Source: Candidatus Kuenenbacteria bacterium (lineage in GTDB: Bacteria > Patescibacteriota > Patescibacteriia > UBA11705 > JABHMO01). Taken from it: DNA of 55,183 nucleotides. The position numbers and the translations under genes were made by a program. Each line of letters begins with the position of its first letter. Positions within the stretch are counted from its first letter, which is position 1. Location: NCBI GenBank assembly GCA_013202715.1, contig JABMRF010000006.1:1-55183 (forward strand), read 5' to 3'. The notes under the pieces were generated by a model that searched no databases, was not told the origin of the DNA, and saw only the letters and a list, made by a program, of their open reading frames with translations. Shown in pieces: positions 46,211-55,183 of the stretch.

Positions 46211-46213
46211 AGT

Positions 46214-46642
46214 ATGATAATTAAACGAATTACAATTTTAGATGTAGAATATACAGCTCATCGTCTTGCAAAAGAAACAATGAGTTGGGCCGAGCCAATT
46301 CCGGATTTTGGTACCCGTTATAATAACGTTCTTGAGCGTTGTATTGATCAACCTTTTCAGGTTTTTAGTGGAAAGCAACTTTATCCTGGGTTAATAAGAA
46401 AGGCTTCAATTCTGTTTTATTTAATGATTAAAAATCATCCTTTTCAGAATGGAAATAAAAGGATTGCCATAGCGACTCTGTTCTATTTTTTATATACGAA
46501 TAAAAGATGGGTTAAAGTTGATAATCAAGAGTTATATAATTTTGCCAGATGGGTGGCTGAGAGTAATCCAAAATTAAAAAAAGCAACTGTTGACGCAATT
46601 GAGGCATTTTTGAACGAATATATTAAAGTTATAGCTGTATGA
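46214..46642 (+). CDS. Fic/Doc family toxin
   Basis: HPFQNGNKRIAIATLFYFL (HxFxxGNKR). Confidence 0.88.
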   Translation: MIIKRITILDVEYTAHRLAKETMSWAEPIPDFGTRYNNVLERCIDQPFQVFSGKQLYPGLIRKASILFYLMIKNHPFQNGNKRIAIATLFYFLYTNKRWVKVDNQELYNFARWVAESNPKLKKATVDAIEAFLNEYIKVIAV

Positions 46643-46646
46643 CGGG

Positions 46647-46704
46647 GTTAAAGATAAGTTTGGGGTTGAGCTCGAGGAAGGAGGCTCAGTATGTGGGGTT
46701 TTGA
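46647..46704 (+). repeat. murB 3'-end copy 3 (frameshifted remnant)
   Basis: gttaaagataagtttggggttgagctcgaggaaggaggctcagtatgtggggttttga, immediately after the Fic stop. Confidence 0.88.
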
Positions 46705-46750
46705 AATAGTTTAAATGTAAAATGTAAAAGTTAAAAGTAAATATGACTCT

Positions 46751-47338
46751 ATGAAAATCTACCTAATCCGTCACGGCGAAACCACCGGCGATATCGAGGA
46801 TCGGTACGGCGGTGATTATGATGATCATCTTACCGAGGCGGGAAAACAACAATCCAGAGAATTAGCCGAGCAACTTCAGGGTAAAGGAATTGAAGTTATT
46901 TTTGTCAGCCCAAGAATACGAGCTAGAGAAACTGCAAAGGAAGTTGAGGAAGTGCTGAAAGTTCCGGTTGAAGTGGTTGAGGATCTACGAGAAAGAAATA
47001 ATTACGGTGTGCTGTCCGGTCTTACAAAAGCCGAAGCAAAAGAACAACATCCTGCTGATTTTGAAAAAATTTCTGAGGACAAAACCTATCATGATGTTAC
47101 AGACTCTGAAAGCTATGATGAGATTACAAAAAGAGCAACTGCAGTTTTTGAAAATCTTTTGCAAAGGGATCATGACACAATTGCCATTATTTCTCACGGT
47201 GGAATTATTAGTACCTATGTACGAGAAGTTTTGAGCAAAGGGAAGAACATCAAGCTCGGAGATTGTGCAATACTTGAGATGGTGAAAGAGGGTGATGATT
47301 TGTCGTTGAGTTGTTTAGCGCGAGCGGAGCTTCGTTAG
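46751..47338 (+). CDS. Histidine phosphatase / phosphoglycerate mutase family
   Basis: IYLIRHGETTGDIEDRYGG; VSPRIRARETAKEV; ISHGGIISTYVREVL. Confidence 0.93.
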   Translation: MKIYLIRHGETTGDIEDRYGGDYDDHLTEAGKQQSRELAEQLQGKGIEVIFVSPRIRARETAKEVEEVLKVPVEVVEDLRERNNYGVLSGLTKAEAKEQHPADFEKISEDKTYHDVTDSESYDEITKRATAVFENLLQRDHDTIAIISHGGIISTYVREVLSKGKNIKLGDCAILEMVKEGDDLSLSCLARAELR

Positions 47339-47399
47339 AATTTTAAGTTTTTTGTAAATAAAAAAAAGCAGTTTAAAAGACTTGCTAAGGTCATGGTAG

Positions 47400-47564
47400 T
47401 TATCGCTTTCCTATAATTGTAGTTATCGCTGCCGTTGCAACAAAGAATAGTCCAGCCAGCCCTTGTTGCCCCGGCGTGACGTTGAGTATCTCCGCTGTTT
47501 GCAGTAGCGATACGGCAACCGCCTGAGCGGCCATCCCGAGAAAGAAATACGTTTGATGGTTCAT
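47400..47564 (-). CDS. Small (54 aa) membrane protein
   Basis: agcaggagaataca-ATG; MNHQTYFFLGMAAQAVAVSLLQTAEILNVTPGQQGLAGLFFVATAAITTIIGKR; not in ORF track. Confidence 0.6.
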   Translation of the reverse strand: MNHQTYFFLGMAAQAVAVSLLQTAEILNVTPGQQGLAGLFFVATAAITTIIGKR

Positions 47565-47683
47565 TGTATTCTCCTGCTGTGCTATTGTGAAACGTGCATC
47601 CTCTTTGTCACTAAATATTGATTATTAAATATATCATCCAGTCAAAATTAAGTCAATAGTAACTAATAAAATAATTAAACAAT

Positions 47684-47995
47684 ATGAAATCACTTGGATT
47701 CGGAGAGAAGATTGACCTTGGGCCAATTCCACTTGAAATATTAGAAAGTAGAATTATTGCCGGTGACGTTGAAACGGTCAAGGCTTTGAGCTCAGAAGAC
47801 CTCGAAAAGGTTATGAAAAGAACTAAACAGCAGGCAGTTGCTATGATTATTTTGGATCTTGGTGACGAGGTTTTATTAGAAAAATTAATGAATAAATACA
47901 AACAGGGACATTTCGGCGACGAAAAGCTGAAAAAACTGCGAGAAGATGGTATGCGTGATCTAATTAAACAACTCAAAAAAGTTACTAAGCTTTAG
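47684..47995 (+). CDS. Hypothetical protein
   Basis: 103-aa ORF, helical. Confidence 0.65.
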   Translation: MKSLGFGEKIDLGPIPLEILESRIIAGDVETVKALSSEDLEKVMKRTKQQAVAMIILDLGDEVLLEKLMNKYKQGHFGDEKLKKLREDGMRDLIKQLKKVTKL

Positions 47996-48088
47996 TGTTC
48001 TGTCTTTTTTAAAAAAAAATACCGCCAAAGCTGAGCCTTGGCGGAAGTAAGTCTGGTTTTGCTGTGTGTCCCTATTGGGCTGGCTCGA

Positions 48089-48460
48089 CTATATGTAGGT
48101 CGCTTCGCCCGTGTTGGGATCCATGGAAGAAGCAATGGCTCCCTTTGGCGCCACTGTCACACCCTTGCGATAGAGACCTTCCGAACCTGACGGAAGACGA
48201 TGCCTGACCCTGGGGTTTTCGTCTTTCGGCATACCGATGATGGCCTTCTCAACCCGTCGACGGCTGTCCATGTCTCCGAGATGAAGAACCTGCGCAACGC
48301 CGCCACTGTAATGCCAGTCAACGCGGGCGTTTGCAGTTCTGGCGACTTCCTTTACCCAGTTTTCAACAGCATTTGAACTGCCGGTCAAAAGAGCCACGGG
48401 CTTACCTTCCTTGAAAATCTCTATATCACACGGTGTCGGATCTGGTCCATCTGTCGCCAT
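48089..48460 (-). CDS. Hypothetical protein with MATDGP N-terminus
   Basis: caaaggagaaaatc-ATG; leader shared with 48610-48822. Confidence 0.7.
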   Translation of the reverse strand: MATDGPDPTPCDIEIFKEGKPVALLTGSSNAVENWVKEVARTANARVDWHYSGGVAQVLHLGDMDSRRRVEKAIIGMPKDENPRVRHRLPSGSEGLYRKGVTVAPKGAIASSMDPNTGEATYI

Positions 48461-48609
48461 GATTTTCTCCTTTGTAAGGTTGGATCTCTCAGCACTATCA
48501 CTGATTGTTCTAATATAGCAGATAATTTATAATTTGTCAATAGTAATATATAATTAAGATTTTTTACAATAAAAAAGAGGCAATCGGGTTTCGATTGCCC
48601 CTAACTGGA

Positions 48610-48822
48610 TTACGCTGGCTCTACGACAACCCTCTTTGACATGCTTAGCGATGGCATTGCCGCCTTGCCAGTTTGCAAAGCTTTTTCCCGATCGCTAAAT
48701 CGGTATGCGTTGTCCCTGTCTGGTCCCCATAAAAATTGACCATAAAAATACGTCAACCATGGATTTGAGAAAGCCTCTGAATCTTTTACTACGAACATAG
48801 GCTTTGGTCCATCTGTCGCCAT
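48610..48822 (-). CDS. Hypothetical protein with MATDGP N-terminus
   Basis: caaggagaaaaatc-ATG at 48822; leader homologous to that of 48089-48460. Confidence 0.68.
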   Translation of the reverse strand: MATDGPKPMFVVKDSEAFSNPWLTYFYGQFLWGPDRDNAYRFSDREKALQTGKAAMPSLSMSKRVVVEPA

Positions 48823-48968
48823 GATTTTTCTCCTTGTTAAGGTTAAAACTTTCAGCACCATTACCGATTGTTCCAGTATGGTAAATAATTAATAATCTGT
48901 CAATAGTAATTAATCAAATATAATTCGAGTTAATTCGCGTTGATTCGCGTGATTCGTGATTAAACAAT

Positions 48969-49265
48969 ATGAAAATCAACTTGAAGTCCACAAACATGGA
49001 GTTGACCGGTCAGATCAAACTTCATGTGAACAGTAAGCTCGGAGGATTGGATAAGTATTTCAACAACATTCAGCAGATTGATGTTGAAGTTGGGAAAACA
49101 AAGGCCAATCAGAACAAGGGCAATATCTTTTTTTGCGAAGTGAATGTCAGTGTGCCGAAAAAACTACTTCGATTCCGCAAAGAATATTCTGATGTGATGA
49201 AGGCGGTGAATGAGGCTAAGAAGGGGATTCAGAATGAGATTATGAAGTATAAGGAAAGGGGATAG
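48969..49265 (+). CDS. Ribosome hibernation-promoting factor / RaiA family
   Basis: MKINLKSTNMELTGQIKLHVNSKLGGLDKYF...IQQIDVEVGKT. Confidence 0.87.
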   Translation: MKINLKSTNMELTGQIKLHVNSKLGGLDKYFNNIQQIDVEVGKTKANQNKGNIFFCEVNVSVPKKLLRFRKEYSDVMKAVNEAKKGIQNEIMKYKERG

Positions 49266-49326
49266 TTTTTAGGTAAAATGTAAAAGGTAAAAGTAAATAA
49301 AAATAGGCTACGGTTTTACCGTTAGC

Positions 49327-49677
49327 CTATTTGATTTTAAAGCGTTGTAGCTTTTGCACAAGGTAACCTTTCGGAAAAATACTCCGCTCGCCAAACAGTT
49401 GATTGGCATGATCCCTGTCGTAGATTGTGGCTACGGTGTAGTACTTGTAGTTTTTCCAGAAATTTGGTTCTGGACAGATCGCGGCGACTACTAAGGCGAT
49501 TGCGATGAAAGGGATGGTTATGTAAAATGGCATTACCACAATCATGATCAGCAAAGCAGTCTTTGACATTGTTTTTTTTGCAAAGCGACAGAGCATGTAG
49601 TACCAGGTCAATGAAATCAAGGTTGAAACCAAGTAAACCGTTGCCCAGGTCAGGGTCGCTCCTTGTAAAAAGTGCAT
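49327..49677 (-). CDS. Hypothetical membrane protein
   Basis: Three hydrophobic segments; cacaggaggataag RBS. Confidence 0.65.
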   Translation of the reverse strand: MHFLQGATLTWATVYLVSTLISLTWYYMLCRFAKKTMSKTALLIMIVVMPFYITIPFIAIALVVAAICPEPNFWKNYKYYTVATIYDRDHANQLFGERSIFPKGYLVQKLQRFKIK

Positions 49678-49848
49678 CTTATCCTCCTGTGCCCTTTGAA
49701 GCTCTCCGCAAAACGGGGAGCGAAGAAGGGCTTTGTTAAAATCAATTGTAGTTTAGCATGATTTTGGGGAAAGGTCGAGGGTTGTTGTGGAAAACAAAAA
49801 AACCGTAGACCTGAGAGGTCGTACGGTTTGGTTTTTTGAACTGGTGAA

Positions 49849-50814
49849 TTAAAGTCTGAATGCGTCAGACTCTTTCGGTTTTTGAGAAGGCCTTGCCTTC
49901 TTTTTCTTTTTCTCGACCGGTACAGCCAGAACGTCCGGACCGGATTTTTTTGGCGCAGTTTTCCTGGCCGGTTTTTTCTTGGGGGCATCAGTTGATGCGC
50001 CGTCAGAGAAAAGCGGTTGCAGAAAATCAAGCGCCTTGAATGTGGCTTTGATTCTTGCTACAGATTGTCCGGTCTCTGCCATGTCTTCGGAATATTCGGC
50101 AAAGCTTTTGCCGTGGACCAAAGCAACAATGCCGAGCAGTACGTCAGCAGTTGACATGTCACCGGCCAGAGTTAACAGCCGCTCCTTGCCAATCAACTTT
50201 CCCCACTGCCTGAGAATTGCTTCGTCAGTTTCCTGGATCGGACAAGGCCGGTGAATCAGGAAAAGATTTTCCTTGAATTTTGCCTGAAGCAGTGCAAAGA
50301 CCTGCCGAGCACTGGTATCCTGGCGCTGTCCGCCAAAATGTCTTTCCAGGTCATTGGAATCCAAGTTGCCACGCATTGCCTCATCACCGATGAAAATCAT
50401 CAGCGGAGTTTCTGCGTTTGGCAGCTCAGTCATTTCGAGGTAATAGTAGGCCGGCATTTCATACGATTCCTGAAAATCATCCGGTCCACCGGTCACTTCA
50501 GGTGTGATCAAAATTCTTCGTGCCCAGGATGCCAGATTTCGCGGCTTGGAAAAGTCGCTGATCTGGATTGGGATGGGATCACAGGTGATGTCGCCAACCG
50601 CGCAAATACTGATTTGCGGGTTGTCAACATAGTTTCCTACTTGTTTGGCAATCCGGCTCATCTCATTCAAGAATATCACCGCCAGCTTTCCCATTGAGCT
50701 GGTGATGTCAATCACAATCACAATCGGACTCTTCGCTTCACAAACCAGTTGCCGGTCTCTCGGCAGCAGACCGGGATCGAGATCTCCGGTGTATGGTTTA
50801 CTTTTTGTCATCAT
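49849..50814 (-). CDS. VWA-domain protein with basic Lys/Pro-rich tail
   Basis: VIVIDITSSMGKLAVIFLNEM (MIDAS DxTxS); start overlaps the end of the upstream AAA+ gene. Confidence 0.75.
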   Translation of the reverse strand: MMTKSKPYTGDLDPGLLPRDRQLVCEAKSPIVIVIDITSSMGKLAVIFLNEMSRIAKQVGNYVDNPQISICAVGDITCDPIPIQISDFSKPRNLASWARRILITPEVTGGPDDFQESYEMPAYYYLEMTELPNAETPLMIFIGDEAMRGNLDSNDLERHFGGQRQDTSARQVFALLQAKFKENLFLIHRPCPIQETDEAILRQWGKLIGKERLLTLAGDMSTADVLLGIVALVHGKSFAEYSEDMAETGQSVARIKATFKALDFLQPLFSDGASTDAPKKKPARKTAPKKSGPDVLAVPVEKKKKKARPSQKPKESDAFRL

Positions 50815-52708
50815 CGCCCCCCTCTTCTGCAGGTTCTTCTGAAGGAGGACTTTTCTCATCATCTCTATCCAGTTTCTCCAGCGCTACCGTTGCATCCAGA
50901 TCTGAGAGCGGAGCAACTGTCGGAGCGAACATGTTTGAAAAATCTACAACTTTCAAGTTTTTGAGCCACTCCGGATCGATTTTGGCAATCCGTCGATCCG
51001 CAAAAGTTTGCGCGTACTCAGCCAGGTCATCGACCAGGCCACGCTCAATGATTGCCGCCACCATCTCATCAACGTTTTCCGGCAGTCTTTCTCTGGAAGA
51101 CGATTCGAGAATCGCAATCAAGGTCATGTGGTCGATCTCTTTCTGGCTGGCACTGGGAATGAAATCGTCAATGGCAAACTGCATGTCTGCCTGAGTGATG
51201 ATCTTTCCCTTGGCTCTTTTCACTCTTCGGTTCGCCCGAAGGCAAATCGCCTCGATGTCCGCACCGGAAACCTCACCGATCGACTCTGCCAAAGGCAGGA
51301 AGTCCTGGATGTCAGTTGCCAGCTTGTTGTATTTACGGAACATGATCGCAAAGATCTGACTTCTGGCTTCAACCGTTGGCATGGGCACGACGTAGCGCTC
51401 ATCCATTCGTCCGCTACGTTTCATGGCCGCGTCAACATTGTCCGGCCGGTTGCTCATAAAATAGCTCAGAATTTTCCCTCTGATTTTGGAATCAGAAAGA
51501 AAAGTCATTTTCATTTGCATTAACCGAGCGGAAACACCGTGGTCGCCGCTGTCAGATCCGCGTTTGCTGGACGAGAGGTCGATTTCATCATTGACATCGA
51601 TGCATGGAGCATTGGCCCGAAGCAGGTAGTGATAGCGCTCTTGCCTGGCTTCAGATACGCCCAGGAATTTGTCGCGAATGGATTTGGCAATGAAGCACAG
51701 AACTCCGGCCTCATAGGCCACGGCCTCCGCAAGCAAGGTTTTTCCGGTTCCGGGTGGGCCACAAAGGAAAACTCCCTTTGGAACTTCCTCGATCCGGCCT
51801 TCACGCAGAGCTTCCAGAAAATAGCGCTGATCATCCTTGATCTCATCGAGTCCACCAACGTCATCGAGCGGAATGCTTGGGTCTACGATTTCAGCAACAT
51901 CGCCGTAAGCCGCTCGCAAAATTTCGATTTTCCGGTTATTGATTTCGTCTCTTGTGATCGGAATCTGGTTCATTTGGCAATATCTGAAAACGTTTTTGAT
52001 CTGGCTCAGGTTGAGCCCTTGCGAGGCAATGGCTGCCACCTTCACGTCAAAATCGTCTGCCGCTTCGAACTGTTTTTTCTCGCCCTGCGTCATCAGCTCG
52101 ATGAATGCCTGGCGCTCTTCTTCTGTCGGTGGCTCAATCATGATCGACTCAATGCCAATGCCGGACTTGCGCAGTTCTTCGTGAATCTGCATCAGCTGGT
52201 CAGTGGTCATGATGATCAGGTTGCCGTTTTCCTTGATGTCACGGTCTTTTGCCCAGAGCTTGATCCTCTCAATGTTCGCTCTCTCAGTCTGAATCGTCGC
52301 TGCGCCGGCTGAATTTGGCGCGAGCGTCTGGAGCGATGTGATTACAACTGCCACGTTGGCAGTTGTCTTGAGAAGTTTTTCCAGTAGCATCAGGCAAACT
52401 CCAGGATCGCGCTGATACTTTTGGATGTCATCTTCGTCCATTCCGACAATTTTCTTGAATGCAATTTCCATTGCCGGGTACGGAAAAGTGAACCCGCTGG
52501 CAATGTTGTAGAAAACGGTAATCTCTTTTTGGCTCAGAGCCCACTCCAGAAATTCCTGGAGATCGAGATACGGCTTTTCAGCTTTTTCTTCTTCATCGGG
52601 ATTTGCAAACAGGCCATAAAGGTCTCCATAAAGAATAAATTCTCTTGAGATCCCGGCCTTGATTTTTCGAACCAAATCGTCTGAAAACCATTCTGGTAAA
52701 TTGGTCAT
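50798..52708 (-). CDS. AAA+ ATPase (FtsH/Cdc48-like AAA module)
   Basis: GVFLCGPPGTGKTLLAEAVAYEAG; CIDVNDEIDLSSS; SNRPDNVDAAMKRSGRMDERYVVPMP. Confidence 0.88.
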   Translation of the reverse strand: MTNLPEWFSDDLVRKIKAGISREFILYGDLYGLFANPDEEEKAEKPYLDLQEFLEWALSQKEITVFYNIASGFTFPYPAMEIAFKKIVGMDEDDIQKYQRDPGVCLMLLEKLLKTTANVAVVITSLQTLAPNSAGAATIQTERANIERIKLWAKDRDIKENGNLIIMTTDQLMQIHEELRKSGIGIESIMIEPPTEEERQAFIELMTQGEKKQFEAADDFDVKVAAIASQGLNLSQIKNVFRYCQMNQIPITRDEINNRKIEILRAAYGDVAEIVDPSIPLDDVGGLDEIKDDQRYFLEALREGRIEEVPKGVFLCGPPGTGKTLLAEAVAYEAGVLCFIAKSIRDKFLGVSEARQERYHYLLRANAPCIDVNDEIDLSSSKRGSDSGDHGVSARLMQMKMTFLSDSKIRGKILSYFMSNRPDNVDAAMKRSGRMDERYVVPMPTVEARSQIFAIMFRKYNKLATDIQDFLPLAESIGEVSGADIEAICLRANRRVKRAKGKIITQADMQFAIDDFIPSASQKEIDHMTLIAILESSSRERLPENVDEMVAAIIERGLVDDLAEYAQTFADRRIAKIDPEWLKNLKVVDFSNMFAPTVAPLSDLDATVALEKLDRDDEKSPPSEEPAEEGGDDDKK

Positions 52709-52827
52709 ACTTCCTCCCTGTTATTGATTTTGATATCAATCGAATTGAGCAAAAATATTTGAATTTCAATGAACTTCAGAATGCTTAAATTTAGCATAAT
52801 GTAAATTGTTTGTCAAGTTGGAGAAAG

Positions 52828-52915
52828 ACCCCTCCTAAATCCTCCCATTGCCAAGGGGAGGACTTTTAACCGCAACTATAGCCCCCTCCTTTAAAGGAGG
52901 GGGTTGGGGGAGGTC
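52828..52915. repeat. Paired hairpin repeats of the cctcccc/ggggagg family
   Basis: cccctcctaaatcctcccattgccaaggggagg ... ccccctcctttaaaggagggggttgggggagg. Confidence 0.72.
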
Positions 52916-53019
52916 GTGTCCAGTTCGGGTTGATTTTTATTATAAATAGTGTTAGAATTTAGTCAGTCTTTGAATGCTTTGAAAAGAGCATGTTTTATTT
53001 AATTTTACACAAAATATTT

Positions 53020-55146
53020 ATGGCATTATTCAAGAAATTTTTTAAAGATCCAAATCTGAAGGTAGTTGAAGAAATTCAACCAACAGTTGACGCGATTAAT
53101 GCGCTCAGCGATGAATTTGAAAAACTTTCTGATGCGGACTTGAAAAAGAAAACTGAGGAATTGCGAAAACAGGTTAAATCAGGAAAAACACTTGAAGACG
53201 TTTTGGTTGAAGCTTTTGCCACAGTTCGAGAAGCAAATCGCCGAACAATCAATGTGCGACATTACGACGTACAGTTGGTTTGTGGTGTGGTACTTCATCG
53301 CGGCGAGATTGCAGAAATGAAAACTGGTGAAGGTAAAACTCACGTGGCCGGCTTATCTTTGTATTTAAACGCGCTGGAACAAAAGGGCGCGCATTTGATT
53401 ACGGTCAATGATTATTTGGCTCAGCGTGATTGCGGTTGGAACGGACCAGCCAATGATTTACTTGGTATCAAAACTTCTTGTCTGATCAATCAGCAGGCTC
53501 TGATTTACGATCCGGAATTTACCGATGAAAATCAAAAAGACGAGCGTCTGGTTCATCTTCGGTCTTGCACCAGAAAAGAAGCTTATTCTGCAGATATCAC
53601 TTACGGTACAAACAGTGAATTTGGTTTTGACTATCTGCGCGACAATATGATTTCAAATCTGGAGCAGCAGGTTCAGCGCGGACAGCATTTTGCAATTGTG
53701 GATGAAGTTGATTCAGTTTTGATTGATGAAGCTCGAACTCCACTGATTATTTCCGCTCCGGCCGAAGAGTCTGCTCTGCTTTACCAAAAATTTTCTCGCC
53801 TTGTTCCGCAATTGAAAGAAAATGTTGATTATAATATTGATGAAAAAATGCGAGCCACAACATTGACGGAAGACGGGATTGATAATATTGAAAAAATCTT
53901 GGGCATGGGAAATATTTACACAGAGGGTGGAATTCAAATGGTTCATCATTTGGAACAAGCACTGAGCGCGCATGCGATTTACAAAAAAGATCGAGACTAC
54001 GTTGTGAAAGACGGCGAAGTTCTGATTATCGACGAGTTTACTGGACGAATGATGCAGGGCCGTCGATATTCTGAAGGGTTGCATCAGGCCATTGAAGCCA
54101 AGGAAGGCGTTGAAGTTAGAAAAGAGTCCCGGACGCTTGCAACAATTACAATTCAAAACTATTTTCGAATGTATACAAAATTATCCGGTATGACGGGTAC
54201 CGCGGCAACTGAAGCGGAAGAGTTTGCCAAGATTTACAGTTTAGACGTAACAATTATTCCGACAAATAAACCGATTGTTCGAAAAGATTTACCTGATCGA
54301 ATTTATTCCACAGAGGCTGGGAGGTTCAAAGCTGTGGCGCGGGAAATTAAAAAAATACATGAAACGGGCCAGCCGATTCTTGTCGGTACGATTTCAATTG
54401 AAAAAAATGAATTACTCTCTGCCTTTTTGCAACAGCAGGGCGTTGAGCACGAACTTCTAAACGCAAAACAGCACGCCAAGGAAGCGCAGATTCTCTCGCA
54501 AGCCGGTGAAGTGGGCGCAGTAACCGTGGCCACAAATATGGCCGGTCGTGGTGTGGATATTAAGCTTGGCGGAAGTTCTGCCACAAAAGAAGAAAGTGAA
54601 AAAGTAAAAGAGTTGGGCGGATTATTTGTGCTCGGAACTGAGAGGCATGAATCGCGTCGTATTGACAATCAGCTCCGTGGACGATCAGGTCGGCAGGGTG
54701 ATCCCGGCGCATCTCAGTTTTATATTTCAATGGAAGATGATCTAATGCGAATCTTTGGCTCGGACCGGGTCAAAAATATGATGCAAAGATTGGGCGTTCC
54801 GGAAGATCAACCGATTGAAAACAGATTTATTTCCAATTCAATAGAAAAAGCGCAAAAACGAGTTGAAGGCAACAACTTTGATATTCGAAAGCATTTGGTT
54901 GATTATGATGATGTGTTAAATAGGCAAAGGGAGATTATATATTCGCTAAGAAAGAAAATACTTATATTACCAGAGAAAAATAAAACTGAATTTAGAAAAA
55001 CAATTCTTGATATAACCAAGCAGGAAGTTAACCAGTTAGTTACAAATTATGCTTCATTAAAACAAGTTCAAAGCGATGAAGATATTGATAGATTGTCTAA
55101 AGACATTCTATTTTTAAACTCCAGATTATTAATAACCAAAGTTTAA
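53020..55146 (+). CDS. secA: Preprotein translocase subunit SecA, apparently truncated at the C-terminus
   Basis: MKTGEGKTHVAGLSLYLNAL; DEVDSVLIDEARTPLIIS; VATNMAGRGVDIKLGG; GRSGRQGDPGASQFYISMEDDLMRIFGSDR. Confidence 0.95.
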   Translation: MALFKKFFKDPNLKVVEEIQPTVDAINALSDEFEKLSDADLKKKTEELRKQVKSGKTLEDVLVEAFATVREANRRTINVRHYDVQLVCGVVLHRGEIAEMKTGEGKTHVAGLSLYLNALEQKGAHLITVNDYLAQRDCGWNGPANDLLGIKTSCLINQQALIYDPEFTDENQKDERLVHLRSCTRKEAYSADITYGTNSEFGFDYLRDNMISNLEQQVQRGQHFAIVDEVDSVLIDEARTPLIISAPAEESALLYQKFSRLVPQLKENVDYNIDEKMRATTLTEDGIDNIEKILGMGNIYTEGGIQMVHHLEQALSAHAIYKKDRDYVVKDGEVLIIDEFTGRMMQGRRYSEGLHQAIEAKEGVEVRKESRTLATITIQNYFRMYTKLSGMTGTAATEAEEFAKIYSLDVTIIPTNKPIVRKDLPDRIYSTEAGRFKAVAREIKKIHETGQPILVGTISIEKNELLSAFLQQQGVEHELLNAKQHAKEAQILSQAGEVGAVTVATNMAGRGVDIKLGGSSATKEESEKVKELGGLFVLGTERHESRRIDNQLRGRSGRQGDPGASQFYISMEDDLMRIFGSDRVKNMMQRLGVPEDQPIENRFISNSIEKAQKRVEGNNFDIRKHLVDYDDVLNRQREIIYSLRKKILILPEKNKTEFRKTILDITKQEVNQLVTNYASLKQVQSDEDIDRLSKDILFLNSRLLITKV

Positions 55147-55183
55147 TAAATTCCAAATTCCAAGCACCAAATTCCAAATAAAT
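55147..55183. repeat. Iterated aaattccaa words directly after the secA stop
   Basis: taaattccaaattccaagcaccaaattccaaataaat. Confidence 0.55.

Noticed and set aside
1-55183. CRISPR array
   Set aside because: Repeats are short iterated words or hairpins without regular spacer lengths, and no cas genes were seen
1-55183. tRNA genes
   Set aside because: No convincing cloverleaf or T-loop GGTTCGAATCC context seen by eye; tRNAscan-SE would be decisive

Overview
This 55 kb window is AT-rich and looks like a Patescibacteria/CPR-type genome; that assignment is inferred from gene style and is not proven. Recognisable core genes are ddl, gatC, gatA, queH, a UvrD/PcrA-type helicase, a deoxynucleoside kinase, a membrane-anchored Clp-type AAA+ protein, a WecA/MraY-like transferase, rplU, recR, ybaB, dnaB, folD, glyA, an Elp3-like radical SAM/GNAT protein, murC, murB, hpf/raiA and secA. 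Between them lie many short hypothetical genes with their own promoters and terminators. The main non-standard signals are: (1) a ~1.27 kb gene-free unit (about 16560-17833) with a promoter, a strong terminator, many GNRA/UUCG hairpins and an internal ~75-nt repeat, read as a large structured ncRNA; (2) three extra copies of the 3' end of murB downstream of murB, separating cargo modules (radical SAM; NUDIX plus membrane protein plus hydrolase; HTH plus Fic/Doc), which suggests serial integration at the murB 3' end, with one attC-like site inside; (3) intergenic inverted-repeat elements whose arms are built of short iterated words, some empty and some carrying four-helix-bundle (S23/IVP-like) or GxxExxY genes, with one arm apparently inserted in frame in a methyltransferase; (4) a pentanucleotide repeat frameshift, an in-frame stop in a WecA/MraY-like gene, two small membrane-protein genes missing from the ORF track, and perfect 36-bp palindromes. 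No tRNA, rRNA or CRISPR array was recognised.
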